A stretch of DNA of 64,000 nt from positions 188,001-252,000 of the forward strand of contig JANQPB010000026.1 in the NCBI GenBank assembly GCA_028285495.1, read 5' to 3'. Numbering within the stretch: the first letter of the stretch is position 1; the number at the start of each line of letters is the position of its first letter. Origin of the DNA: Acidimicrobiales bacterium (GTDB taxonomy: Bacteria; Actinomycetota; Acidimicrobiia; Acidimicrobiales; SZUA-35). This document shows, piece after piece, positions 17,313 through 25,882 of the stretch. The notes beneath the pieces are model-generated. The model did no database searches. It had not been told where the DNA came from and saw nothing but the letters and a program-made list of their open reading frames with translations. Both the position numbers and the translations under genes were made by a program.

Positions 17313-20099
17313 TCAGATGTGGCGAAGACCGACGAGCGGGTCGAGGTCGTTGCGACGGAGCACGACCTCGGCATCGGTGGCGAGCGCTCGGTTGCCGTCG
17401 AGCAGGGTCGGGTTGAGCGTGATGCGGGCCACCCGGTCACCGGTCTCGCCGACCCGGGCCAACAGCTCGACGAGGTCGACGAGCGCCGTCTCGGCCTCCG
17501 GGGTCATCGCGGTGGCCGGCAGTCGATCGGCCGCGGCCCGGGTCAGGGCCGTCGCCTCGTCTCGGCTGAGCGGGAGGAACCGCCTGGCCGCCGCCTCGTT
17601 GTCTCGGAACGCCGAGCCACCTGGTCCGATCGAGACCATCGCCCCGAAGGCCTGGTCCTGGAGCAGCTCGAGGCGGACGGTGGCCGCGGACGGGACCATC
17701 TGCTGGACGATCGCCGTCCGCATGGCGACGCCGAGCCGCTCGCTCATGCGCCGGTGGGCCGCCTCCAGGGCCGCTCGATCGTGGAGGTCGATCGCGGTCC
17801 CGCCCTGCTCCCCCACCGAACGGTTGACCAGGTTGGCCGCCTTGAGGACGACCGGGTAGCCGACCCGCTCGGCCAGGTCGACCGCCTCGTCGAGGCTGTG
17901 GGCCATCCCGCCGGGGGCGAGGGGAAGGCCGAGGGCGTCGACGAGGGGCACCAGGTCGGGGCTGGCCGTGGTCACCGTGGCCTCCCGTCGACCGGCCAGG
18001 AGCCGGTCGATGAGCTCCTCGACATCGTCGGACCGGGTGGTGGCCCGGTCGGCGTCGCCGACCGGCGGGGCGTCGTCGGGTTCACCGCCGGCCGGCTCGT
18101 CGGCCGTCGGGTCGGGCCTGTCGAGGCGAGCCGAGCGCCACAGCCCGTAGCGGGCGTGACGACCGAGCGCCCTGGCCGCGCCCTCGGGGAAGGCGAAGAG
18201 CGGGAGCCCGTCGACGGGCAGGACCTCGGATCCGACGAGCCCGACAGCGACCACCGGCTTGTCGATGGCCCGGTTGACCCGATCGAGCAGCCCGACGAGG
18301 TGCTGGCGGTCGAGATAGGCGGTTGGCACCAGGGCGAGGAGGACCATGTCGACGTCGCCAGACACCGCAGCGGCCGCCACCACCCGCTCGTAGTCGGCGG
18401 GTTCGCCCGACGGCCGGAGGGCGATCGAATCGAGGTCGCCGATCAGCACCGAGTCGTCTCGGGCGGCGTCGGCCAGGCCGGCCGGGACCGTCAGCTCCAG
18501 CCCCTGGCGACGGCAGGCGGCGGCCGCCAGTCTGGCCACCGAGGCGCTGTTGGAGATCAGCGCCACCCGGTTGCCCCTGGCCGCCGGCTGGTTGGCCGCC
18601 AGGTCGGCCTGCTCGATCAGCTGCGACACCTCGTCGACGAGGATCACGCCGGCCTGGCGCAGCAGCTCGATCTGGTCGGGCGACGACGGCCGGATGGTGA
18701 TGATCGGCTTGGCCAGTGAGGTCGCCCTGGCCGCGGTGGAGAAGTTTCGCAGGTTGCCGAAGTTCTCCACGTAGAGGATGACGGCGTCGGTCGCCGGATC
18801 GAGGCCCCAGTGGTCGAGGAGGTCGTTGACCGACACGTCGGCCCGGTTGCCGAAGCCGACGAACGACGAGACGCCGATGCCGGCCGACCGCATGCGTTCG
18901 AGCATGGCGGCCCCGAGCGGGCCCGACTGCGAGGCCACGCCGACCCGGCCGGCGTCGACCAGGACCGGGTGGTAGACGGCGTTGAGCCGGGCCGGGGGCC
19001 CGGTGTCGATCAGACCGAAGGCGTTCGGCCCGATGAGCCGCATCCCGTTGTCCCTGGCCAGCTCGACGATCTCGCGCTCGCGGGCCAGCCCCTCGTCGCC
19101 GGCCTCGGAGAAGCCGGCCGAGATGATCAGCAGCCCCCGAACCCCGGCATCGGCGCACTGTCGGACCACCTGGGTCACCAGCTCGGCCCGGACGGCGATC
19201 ACGGCCAGGTCGATGCCCGGGCCGTCACGGTCCTCCTCGCCGCCGGCGGCCCCGGTCGTCGCTCCATCCGGGAACGGATCCGGCACGGCCCGCAGCGATG
19301 CGGCGGCGTCGCCGATCGTGTCGTGGCACGGGAGTCCGAGGATCTCGTCTGCGCCCGGATTGACCGCCAGCACCCGTACCCCGTCGACCGGGGCCGCCGG
19401 CTCCGGATCGGCGGATCCGGAGCCAAGGAGCTGACGGATCAGCTCGTGGCCGATGCTGCCGGGCCGGCGGCTCGCCCCGACGACGGCGACCGTGCCGGCC
19501 TGGAGGATCCGGGCGACCGACCGGGCGGTGGCCGAGCGCTGACGGTCGGCGATCGCCGACGAGGCGGCCGGGGTGACGTCGATGCCGAGATCGACCTCGA
19601 TGACGCCGTCGTCGAACCGGGTCGACACCTCGTACCCCGCGCTGCGGAACACCCCGAGCATCCGGTAGTTCTCGGGCAGCACCGTCGCCGTGAAACCGTC
19701 GAGACCCTGCTGGCGGCCGGCGGCGGCCAGGTACTCGAGCATCAGGGTGCCGAGGCCCTTGCCCTGGTGGTCGTCGTGCACGAAGAAGGCCACCTCGGCC
19801 ACCGGCTTGTCCGGCCAGGTCTCGTAGCGGGCGACGGCGATCAGCTCGCTCCCCTGGACGGCCACGAAGGCCATCCGGTCCTGGTAGTCGACGATCGTGA
19901 AGTGGTCGAGCTCCGCCTCGCTCAGCTGCGGCCGGTACCGGAAGTAGCGGAAGTAGATGCTCTCCTGCGACTGCTGGCTGTGGAAGTGGACGATCGCATC
20001 GCGATCGGTCGGTCGGATCGGTCGGATCTCGGCCGTCGAGCCGTCGCGGAGGACGACGTGGGTCTCCCACTGGGCCGGGTAGGTCGGCGTCGGCTCCAC
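17313..20099 (-). CDS. GNAT acetyltransferase fused to acyl-CoA synthetase (ADP-forming)-like domains (Pat type)
   Basis: A 928-aa protein. Residues about 10-180 are a GNAT domain with the acetyl-CoA loop HQGKGLGTLMLEYL. Then come a CoA-binding Rossmann domain (VAVVGASRRPGSIGHELIRQLL), a succinyl-CoA-ligase-like flavodoxin domain (GVASQSGPLGAAMLERM), and a C-terminal ATP-grasp (LGLPLAPGGMAHSLDEAVDLAERVGYPVVLKAA). This is the actinobacterial lysine acetyltransferase (Pat/AcuA-like) layout with GNAT first. The active-site SHTGA block of true ADP-forming synthetases is replaced by PSSPDQIELLRQAGV, so the catalytic histidine is missing and synthesis of acyl-CoA is unlikely. The GTG at 20099 is chosen from its -10 box. 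Confidence 0.85.
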   Translation of the reverse strand: MEPTPTYPAQWETHVVLRDGSTAEIRPIRPTDRDAIVHFHSQQSQESIYFRYFRYRPQLSEAELDHFTIVDYQDRMAFVAVQGSELIAVARYETWPDKPVAEVAFFVHDDHQGKGLGTLMLEYLAAAGRQQGLDGFTATVLPENYRMLGVFRSAGYEVSTRFDDGVIEVDLGIDVTPAASSAIADRQRSATARSVARILQAGTVAVVGASRRPGSIGHELIRQLLGSGSADPEPAAPVDGVRVLAVNPGADEILGLPCHDTIGDAAASLRAVPDPFPDGATTGAAGGEEDRDGPGIDLAVIAVRAELVTQVVRQCADAGVRGLLIISAGFSEAGDEGLAREREIVELARDNGMRLIGPNAFGLIDTGPPARLNAVYHPVLVDAGRVGVASQSGPLGAAMLERMRSAGIGVSSFVGFGNRADVSVNDLLDHWGLDPATDAVILYVENFGNLRNFSTAARATSLAKPIITIRPSSPDQIELLRQAGVILVDEVSQLIEQADLAANQPAARGNRVALISNSASVARLAAAACRRQGLELTVPAGLADAARDDSVLIGDLDSIALRPSGEPADYERVVAAAAVSGDVDMVLLALVPTAYLDRQHLVGLLDRVNRAIDKPVVAVGLVGSEVLPVDGLPLFAFPEGAARALGRHARYGLWRSARLDRPDPTADEPAGGEPDDAPPVGDADRATTRSDDVEELIDRLLAGRREATVTTASPDLVPLVDALGLPLAPGGMAHSLDEAVDLAERVGYPVVLKAANLVNRSVGEQGGTAIDLHDRAALEAAHRRMSERLGVAMRTAIVQQMVPSAATVRLELLQDQAFGAMVSIGPGGSAFRDNEAAARRFLPLSRDEATALTRAAADRLPATAMTPEAETALVDLVELLARVGETGDRVARITLNPTLLDGNRALATDAEVVLRRNDLDPLVGLRHI

Positions 20100-20106
20100 G
20101 AACCCG

Positions 20107-20112
20107 ATGCTA
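20107..20112 (-). promoter_or_regulatory. -10 box TAGCAT, leaderless start
   Basis: Minus-strand TAGCAT ends 7 nt before the GTG at 20099. Confidence 0.4.
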
Positions 20113-20221
20113 GAGCCACGGCCGCACCCCGCAACCGGTACAGCGGGTGCAACCCGACTCATCGGGCCGGCCGGCACCGATCGACCGCCCGCTCGGGCCC
20201 CCGGCTCGGAGGCCCAGGCGC

Positions 20222-22354
20222 TCAGCCGGCCAGGCGGTTGAGGAAGTCGCCGGCGATCGGGGCGGCGGTCGCGCCCCCGAACTCGCCGCCCTCGACGAAG
20301 ACCGCGAAGGCCAGGTCGTTCTGGTAGCCGATGAACCAGGCGTGGGCCTCGGGCGGGACGGCGTCACCGAACTCGGCCGTTCCCGTCTTGCCCGAGACCG
20401 GGCCACCGGCGACGCCGTTGACGGCGTTGCCGGTCCCGTTGGTGACGACCGCCCGCATGAAGTCCTGGAGGTTGGCGACGGCGGCCGGGTCGAGCGGCTG
20501 CCCCTGGGGTGGGGTGTGGTCCGGCTCGATGACCAGCGACGGCGGCCGGTAGGTGCCCGAGGCGGCGGTGGCGGCCAGGACCGCAGCGCTGAGCGGGCTG
20601 ACCAGGATCCGGCCCTGGCCGAAGGAGGTGGCGGCCTTGTCGACCGCGCTGCCCGGGGTCGGCACGCTGCCCGAGTAGGCGGCGGTGCCGAGCTCGTAGC
20701 CGGCTCCGATCCCCATCCGCGCCGCCGTGCTGGTGAAGTCGCTCGGGTCGAGGAACGAGGCCAGGTTGATGAACGCGGTGTTGCAGGAGAGGACGAAGGC
20801 TCGGCGCAGGGGCACGGTGCCGAGCACCTCGCCCTCGGCGTTGGTGAACTGGCGGCCGTCGACCTCGAGGAACAGCGGGCAGTCGACCGGGTCCCGGGGG
20901 CCGAATCCCCGCTCGAGGGCGGCGTAGGCGGTGACGATCTTGAACACGGAGCCGGGCGGGTACTGACCGTTGATGGCGAAGTTGTTGACCGCGTCACCGG
21001 GGCCGTTGGCGATGGCCAGGACGTGCCCCGTCGATGGTTGGATCGCGACCAGCGCCGAGGTCCGATCGGTCCGGGTCAGGGCCTCCTCGGCCGCCTGCTG
21101 GACCCGGACGTCGAGGGTCAGTTGCAGGGCGGTGCCGGGGAACGGGCCGTCTGCGTAGATGACGTCGGGGTCGCCAGGAGCGGCGGCCTCGGTGATGACG
21201 CCGGTGTCGCGACCGGGATCGGTCGAGGCGGCTCCGGCCGCCGTCTCGGTCGTGGTCGCCACCGTCGTCGTCGTGGTCGACGAGGCGGCCGGCGTCGGCG
21301 AGGTCGGGAACCGTCGGCGGACGCGGATCTCGAAGCCGGGTTGGCCGGCGAGACGAGCGTTGTACTCGCGCTGCAGGCCGGAGCGGCCGGCGATGTCACC
21401 GGCCTGGAAGAGCTCGGGGTGCTCGTCGATGATCTCCGCCGTGACCGCAGCCGAGCGACCGAGCAGCGCTCTGGCGAACCGGTTCGATGGGGCGAGCGGG
21501 AAGCTCGACGGTTGGAGCACGACGCCGGGCAGGGCCCGCAACTGGGCCTCGACCGGGGGGATGTCCTCCTCGCGGAGCGTGGCCACGACCACCCGGGCGT
21601 CGGACGGTGAGGGGGCGATCAGCTCCCGGATCGCCGCCGGGTCGCGCCACACCAGCGGGCCGAGGGCCTCGCTGAGGGGCGCGATCTCCCCGGCCTCCCG
21701 GGGGATGACCGCGACCTCGACGGTGGGGCGGTTGTCGACCAGGGGCACGCCGTCGCGCCCGAGGATGGGAGCCCGGGGTGGCACCACCCGCTGGCGGACC
21801 AGCACGTCGCCGGGGTCGAGGCTGAGCTCGAGGATCGCCGGCTCCCAGTCGACGAGCCACGACGTCCCCAGCAGGACGAGATCGGCCTCGCCCTCCGTGG
21901 TGAAGACGGTGCCGTCGTCGAGCGTCCAGACGACCGAGACGGGGGCGCTGGCGTTGGCGGCGTCGACCAGGGTCACCGTCCCCGGGGCGACATCGATCGA
22001 GAAGGCTCCCAGCTCGGCGACGAGCCGCTCGTACTCGGCGCTGGCGGTGGCCGGATCGGTGAAGGCGTAGGCCTGCGTTGCCAGCGTGGACGTCTCGATG
22101 GCCCGGACGAACTCGTCGAGGACCAGTGCGGCCTGCTCCTCGGGCTCGAGATCGGCTGCGACGACGGTCTCGCCCGATCCGAGCGTCGTCGGGGGCGCCG
22201 TCGTCGTCTCGTCGTCGCCACCGCCGAGCACGACGGCGGCCGCAACGACCGCCAGGGCGGCGACGGCGGCACCGACCGCAGCCGGGGCCAGGAGCCGGAT
22301 CTTGGTCCAGTCGGCGTAGACCGCGTCCTCCGAGGTCGGGTTGGTTGGATCCAT
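20222..22354 (-). CDS. Class B penicillin-binding protein with MecA-like N-terminal domain
   Basis: A 710-aa membrane-anchored peptidoglycan transpeptidase. After a 20-residue cytoplasmic start comes one TM helix (about 21-44), an NTF2-like MecA-type domain (about 70-180), a dimerisation domain, then the transpeptidase. Active-site motifs are S469-x-x-K472 in PPGSVFK, S523-x-N525 in SCN, and K656-T-G in GKTGTAEFG. A Thr-rich insert sits at about 351-376 within the dimerisation region. It would cross-link peptidoglycan outside the membrane. The ATG at 22354 has GGAGAGGAG (22373-22381, minus strand) upstream and a TACACT -10 box. It is divergent from the GH16-like gene. Confidence 0.92.
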   Translation of the reverse strand: MDPTNPTSEDAVYADWTKIRLLAPAAVGAAVAALAVVAAAVVLGGGDDETTTAPPTTLGSGETVVAADLEPEEQAALVLDEFVRAIETSTLATQAYAFTDPATASAEYERLVAELGAFSIDVAPGTVTLVDAANASAPVSVVWTLDDGTVFTTEGEADLVLLGTSWLVDWEPAILELSLDPGDVLVRQRVVPPRAPILGRDGVPLVDNRPTVEVAVIPREAGEIAPLSEALGPLVWRDPAAIRELIAPSPSDARVVVATLREEDIPPVEAQLRALPGVVLQPSSFPLAPSNRFARALLGRSAAVTAEIIDEHPELFQAGDIAGRSGLQREYNARLAGQPGFEIRVRRRFPTSPTPAASSTTTTTVATTTETAAGAASTDPGRDTGVITEAAAPGDPDVIYADGPFPGTALQLTLDVRVQQAAEEALTRTDRTSALVAIQPSTGHVLAIANGPGDAVNNFAINGQYPPGSVFKIVTAYAALERGFGPRDPVDCPLFLEVDGRQFTNAEGEVLGTVPLRRAFVLSCNTAFINLASFLDPSDFTSTAARMGIGAGYELGTAAYSGSVPTPGSAVDKAATSFGQGRILVSPLSAAVLAATAASGTYRPPSLVIEPDHTPPQGQPLDPAAVANLQDFMRAVVTNGTGNAVNGVAGGPVSGKTGTAEFGDAVPPEAHAWFIGYQNDLAFAVFVEGGEFGGATAAPIAGDFLNRLAG

Positions 22355-22388
22355 GCTGGTCGTGCGCGGGCGCTCCTCTCCGGGGCCG

Positions 22389-22394
22389 AGTGTA
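22389..22394 (-). promoter_or_regulatory. -10 box TACACT of the PBP gene
   Basis: Minus-strand TACACT sits within the 15-mer CTACACTCGGCCCCG, which recurs exactly upstream of the quinone oxidoreductase at 36532 (36587-36592 region). A leader with a GGAGAGGAG ribosome site follows. Confidence 0.45.
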
Positions 22395-22477
22395 GAGACG
22401 ACCGGACGCGCCACCGGGGCGGGATGCGGGCGCCGACCTTTTTCGGGGGGTCCTGTCACACATTCGACATCTGCGTC

Positions 22478-22483
22478 TAGGCT
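22478..22483 (+). promoter_or_regulatory. Candidate -10 box TAGGCT of the GH16-like gene
   Basis: TAGGCT lies about 19 bp before the ATG at 22503; GTCACA (22455-22460), 17 bp upstream, is a weak -35. Confidence 0.3.
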
Positions 22484-22502
22484 GACGGCCGGTGGGACAG
22501 AC

Positions 22503-23879
22503 ATGGCGGATCTGATACTGCCCGACGACGGGCGCGACGACGTGCAGCCCGGGTACGGGCCACAGGCCGAGCTCGACGAGCCCGGCCTGCTCCGCCGGGC
22601 CTGGATCGCCGTCGGCCTGTCGAGCGGCCGCGAGAGCCGTCGCCTGGCCGCCGTCGTCGCCGTTGCCGTGCTGTGCGGTGCGGCCGCCGTCGTGGCCATC
22701 GGCGACGCCGACGACCTCGATGATCCGACGGCGCTCGGCAACCGGATCGAGGCCGAGGCGGTCGGCCCGACCGCCGCTGACGACGGCGCGCTGGCCCCCG
22801 GCGACGATGACAGCGGGCCGTCAGGTGACACCACCTCCTCGTCGGACTCGGCGCCACGCGCCGGCTCGGCCATCGACCCGTCGACCACGCCGGCGAACAG
22901 CACCGGCACGACGGCCGACGGTGCCACCACGACCGGGTCGCTCGAGGTGTCGGTCTCGTCGACCGCCGGGCAGGCCCCGGCCGACGACACGACCAGCTCG
23001 ACCGTGGACGACCCGACATCGACCACCTCGACGGCGACGACGGGATCGACCACGTCGACGACGACCGGCTCGTCCCCCTCGACCACGGCTCGGGGCAGCA
23101 GCACCACCGCCGAGGGAACCACCACCCAGCCACCGACCACGACCACCCAGGCGCCGACGACGACCACCCGCCCGCCGACCACCCAGCCCCCGACGACCGT
23201 CGGCAACTCGTGCGCGTCGGGCGCCGAGTTCGAGCTGGTGATGCGGGACGACTTCAACGAGTCGTCGATCGGGAGCCAGTGGCACGTGTGGCCGGCCGGC
23301 GACAACTCCGGCTACGGCCCCCGCCGGCTCGAGAACATCTCGGTCGGCGACGGCCGGCTGCTGCTCGAGGCCTACATGGACGGCGGCACCCTCTACACGG
23401 CGGGCATGAACCACCACCACGCCCAGACGTACGGCAAGTACCGCTTCCGGGCCCGGACCGACGTCGACCCGAATCGGGCCCTGAGCGGCGTGATCCTCAC
23501 CTGGCCCGCTGCCGGCGATCACCTCCGCAACGGCGAGAACAACATCTACGAGACGCTCGCCCACCAGGACTCGCCGACCCGAAGCCCCTTCTACTCCTTC
23601 ATCCACAAGCCGTTCGCGGCCAACGCCAGCCAGCAGGAGTACAAGATCTGGCGGGCCGACGCCGCCCAGTGGCAGACGATGACCATGGAGTGGACGCCGG
23701 ACCGGATCACGATCACCCGCGACGGCGGTGAGACGTGGACGGTCGACGAGACCGGCGCCGACCTCATCCCCGACGTCCCCCACCGCTTCCACATCCAGCT
23801 CGACGCCTGGCAGCACTCGATCTCGGGCTACGTCACGATGGAAGTCGACTTCGCCGAGGTCTACCGCTACTGCGGCTGA
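22503..23879 (+). CDS. Membrane-anchored glycoside hydrolase family 16-like protein
   Basis: A 458-aa protein with a cytoplasmic stretch of about 45 residues, one TM helix (about 48-66, LAAVVAVAVLCGAAAVVAI), a 150-residue Thr/Ser/Pro linker and a C-terminal GH16-like lectin fold from about residue 238 (FELVMRDDFNESS, SQWHVWPAGDNSGYGPRRLENI, YGKYRFRARTDVDPN, WTPDRITITRDGG). The GH16 catalytic E-x-D-x-x-E is present as E345-N-N347-I-Y-E350: both glutamates are kept but the central aspartate is Asn. It could be a glucan hydrolase with altered chemistry or a binding protein. The length of the linker suggests reach across the cell wall. Confidence 0.75.
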   Translation: MADLILPDDGRDDVQPGYGPQAELDEPGLLRRAWIAVGLSSGRESRRLAAVVAVAVLCGAAAVVAIGDADDLDDPTALGNRIEAEAVGPTAADDGALAPGDDDSGPSGDTTSSSDSAPRAGSAIDPSTTPANSTGTTADGATTTGSLEVSVSSTAGQAPADDTTSSTVDDPTSTTSTATTGSTTSTTTGSSPSTTARGSSTTAEGTTTQPPTTTTQAPTTTTRPPTTQPPTTVGNSCASGAEFELVMRDDFNESSIGSQWHVWPAGDNSGYGPRRLENISVGDGRLLLEAYMDGGTLYTAGMNHHHAQTYGKYRFRARTDVDPNRALSGVILTWPAAGDHLRNGENNIYETLAHQDSPTRSPFYSFIHKPFAANASQQEYKIWRADAAQWQTMTMEWTPDRITITRDGGETWTVDETGADLIPDVPHRFHIQLDAWQHSISGYVTMEVDFAEVYRYCG

Positions 23880-24096
23880 CCCCCGACCGGCCGCCGGCGG
23901 CCGGTCGATGAAGGATTCGTGACGCTCGCCACATCCCGGGAACCAATCGGGCGTCGGCGACGTCTGGAGGGGTGATGACGCACACCGCTGACCCAGCACC
24001 GCCGATGACCGAGTAATTCGGTTGAGCGCCACCAGGGGCCGTGACAGACTGCGGCCGACCACCGACCTGCGAGTTCCGAGAGGAGGACCCCGCGAG
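23880..24096. other. Intergenic region, one candidate promoter
   Basis: No gene is supported here. The only signal is TTGAGC-N17-CAGACT at 24022-24050, which would serve the small ORF that follows. Confidence 0.4.
24022..24050 (+). promoter_or_regulatory. Candidate promoter
   Basis: TTGAGC (24022-24027) and CAGACT (24045-24050) are 17 bp apart, upstream of the small ORF at 24097. Confidence 0.3.
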
Positions 24097-24219
24097 ATGG
24101 CAGCCACGACGATCGACCAGCGCCACGCCGCCGGAGCCACCCGGCTCGACGCCCGGGGTCGCCCGATCCGCCGGGATCGAGTCCTCTCCTCGTACGTCGG
24201 TCAGCGGCCAGCCCGCTGA
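24097..24219 (+). CDS. Tiny basic protein, unknown
   Basis: A possible 40-aa protein, MAATTIDQRHAAGATRLDAR followed by GRPIRRDRVLSSYVGQRPAR. GAGAGGAGG lies about 10 nt before the ATG, the same ribosome-site string as before the next small gene. It is rich in Arg and has no membrane segment. No family is recognised. The next 247 bp to the following gene show nothing convincing. Confidence 0.35.
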   Translation: MAATTIDQRHAAGATRLDARGRPIRRDRVLSSYVGQRPAR

Positions 24220-24466
24220 CCCCCGCCGGCCCCGGGCCGGCGACCCGACCACCCGCCTCCAGCGGACCGGCGGCCCGCGCCGGGCCAGCGGGAGGATCCC
24301 GTTCCCGACCTCGACCGGCCGACCGCCGAGGTCTGCTCGACCCCACCGGACCGGACGCCAACCGGCGCCGCCGGTCCGACCAGACGCGCCATGACGGTCG
24401 GGTTCGCCGACCCGACCGACCCAACACAACCCGACGACCCGGATCCAGCCCGAGAGGAGGCGTTCG

Positions 24467-24757
24467 ATGACCGACCACCTGCCAGACGCCAACACCTTCG
24501 ACTGCGGCGACGGCGTGCCCGACCTGCCGCTGCTCACCGTCGAGGTCATCGGCGACGACCCGACCGCCGACCGGCCCCCGATCGGGGCCGGGACGATGAC
24601 CATGGCCCTCGTCGTCATCGGTCAGCTGGTGCTGTTGCTGGCCGTCCTGGCCGGCGGCAACGCCCTGGTCGGCGCCGTCGCCGGCGCCGCCCTCCTGGCC
24701 TGCGGCCTGACCATCGTCGGGGTTCGCAACCTCCGCCGGACCCTCTTCGACGAGTAG
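24467..24757 (+). CDS. Small integral membrane protein, unknown
   Basis: A 96-aa protein with an acidic N-terminal half (about 45 residues) and two tightly spaced hydrophobic segments, about 47-62 (ALVVIGQLVLLLAVLA) and 65-82 (ALVGAVAGAALLACGLTI), ending in a basic VRNLRRTLFDE tail. GAGAGGAGG at 24452-24460 gives a strong ribosome site. No family is recognised. It precedes the CobW gene by 141 bp on the same strand, but that gene has its own -10 box. Confidence 0.6.
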   Translation: MTDHLPDANTFDCGDGVPDLPLLTVEVIGDDPTADRPPIGAGTMTMALVVIGQLVLLLAVLAGGNALVGAVAGAALLACGLTIVGVRNLRRTLFDE

Positions 24758-24884
24758 CGCCAACCCGCCGCTTCGGTTGCCGACCGGGCCGACGGCTCGA
24801 TCGGGCCGGGACCACACACCCTCGGTGGTCCTGGCCCCGGGCCGATTCGGGTGGCAACGCCGCTGGATCGGTCCGGCCGGCCAC

Positions 24885-24890
24885 TACCCT
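24885..24890 (+). promoter_or_regulatory. -10 box TACCCT of the CobW-family gene
   Basis: TACCCT ends 8 nt before the ATG at 24899, implying a leaderless or nearly leaderless mRNA. Confidence 0.45.
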
Positions 24891-24898
24891 CCGACTCC

Positions 24899-25843
24899 AT
24901 GTCGCCCGGCGGCCGCCCCCAGTCTCGCCCCGCTCTCGTCGACCGCTTCGACGACGAGCCGGATACCGAGATCGCCCCGTGGGACGGTCGGCGGGTCCCG
25001 GTCACGCTGCTCGGCGGCTATCTCGGCGTCGGCAAGACGACGGTCCTCAACCGCCTGCTGGCCAGGACCGACCGGCCGATCGCCGTGCTCGTCAACGACG
25101 TCGGCGAGATCAACATCGACCACCGGTTGATCGCCCGCCGTCACGGCGACGTCGTCGAGCTGACCGACGGCTGCATCTGCTGCAGCCTCAGCGACGGCCT
25201 CGGGAAGGCGTTCGACGGCCTCCGGGCTAGGCCGCAGCCGCCGGACCACCTCGTGATCGAGCTGAGCGGTGTCGCCGATCCGGCCCAGGTCGTGCCCTGG
25301 GCCCGCTCGAACGGCTTCCGGCTCGACGGCATCGTCGTGCTCGTCGACGCCGAGCAGTTCCCCGACCGGTTGGCCGACCCGGTCACGGGTCCGCTGATCC
25401 GACGCCAGCTCCAGGTGGCCGACCTGGCGTTGGTGACCAAGACCGACCTCGTCGACGGGGCGACGGCGCAGCGGGTCGCCGCCGACGTTGGCGGACTGAC
25501 CGACGGTGCGCCGGTCGGCCGATCGAGCGATCCGGACGTCGTCGCCGGTCTCCTCGACACCGGCACCCGGCGCCCCGGCGGGGTCGACGACACGCCATCT
25601 CCGACCCTCTTCGACGCCCACCGGACCTCGGTCGTCACGCTGCCCGATCCCGTCGACCGCCACGAGATCGATCGGCTGCTCGATGCGCTCGAGCCCGACG
25701 TCGTCCGGGCGAAAGGCGTCGCCCGCACCCCAGACGGCCAACGGTTGCTGATCCAGGTTGTCGGCGCCCGCCGGGCGGTCACCCCGCTCCCGGCGGCCGA
25801 GGACCAGCCTCCGACCGACCTCGTCGTGATCTCGCTGCCGTGA
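24899..25843 (+). CDS. CobW/COG0523-family G3E GTPase (putative metal chaperone)
   Basis: A 314-aa G3E GTPase. Walker A is GGYLGVGKTT (39-48), the metal-binding C-x-C-C is CICC (92-95), the switch region is ELSGVADP, and TKTD (for NKxD) gives guanine specificity. The C-terminal CobW_C domain is short and ends at LVVISLP. Family members move zinc, cobalt or other metals into client enzymes. Candidate clients in the window include Fe-S or cobalamin-type proteins, but no direct link is seen. The usual histidine-rich loop is weak here, so the metal cannot be guessed. Confidence 0.88.
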   Translation: MSPGGRPQSRPALVDRFDDEPDTEIAPWDGRRVPVTLLGGYLGVGKTTVLNRLLARTDRPIAVLVNDVGEINIDHRLIARRHGDVVELTDGCICCSLSDGLGKAFDGLRARPQPPDHLVIELSGVADPAQVVPWARSNGFRLDGIVVLVDAEQFPDRLADPVTGPLIRRQLQVADLALVTKTDLVDGATAQRVAADVGGLTDGAPVGRSSDPDVVAGLLDTGTRRPGGVDDTPSPTLFDAHRTSVVTLPDPVDRHEIDRLLDALEPDVVRAKGVARTPDGQRLLIQVVGARRAVTPLPAAEDQPPTDLVVISLP

Positions 25844-25882
25844 TCGAGCGGGGCCGAGGTCGGCCACCCGGGAGCCGACCGG

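Noticed and set aside
16128..18719. 863-codon plus-strand frame opposite the FtsK-like and Pat-type genes
   Set aside because: Shadow frame without domain text; the minus-strand proteins have clear motifs.
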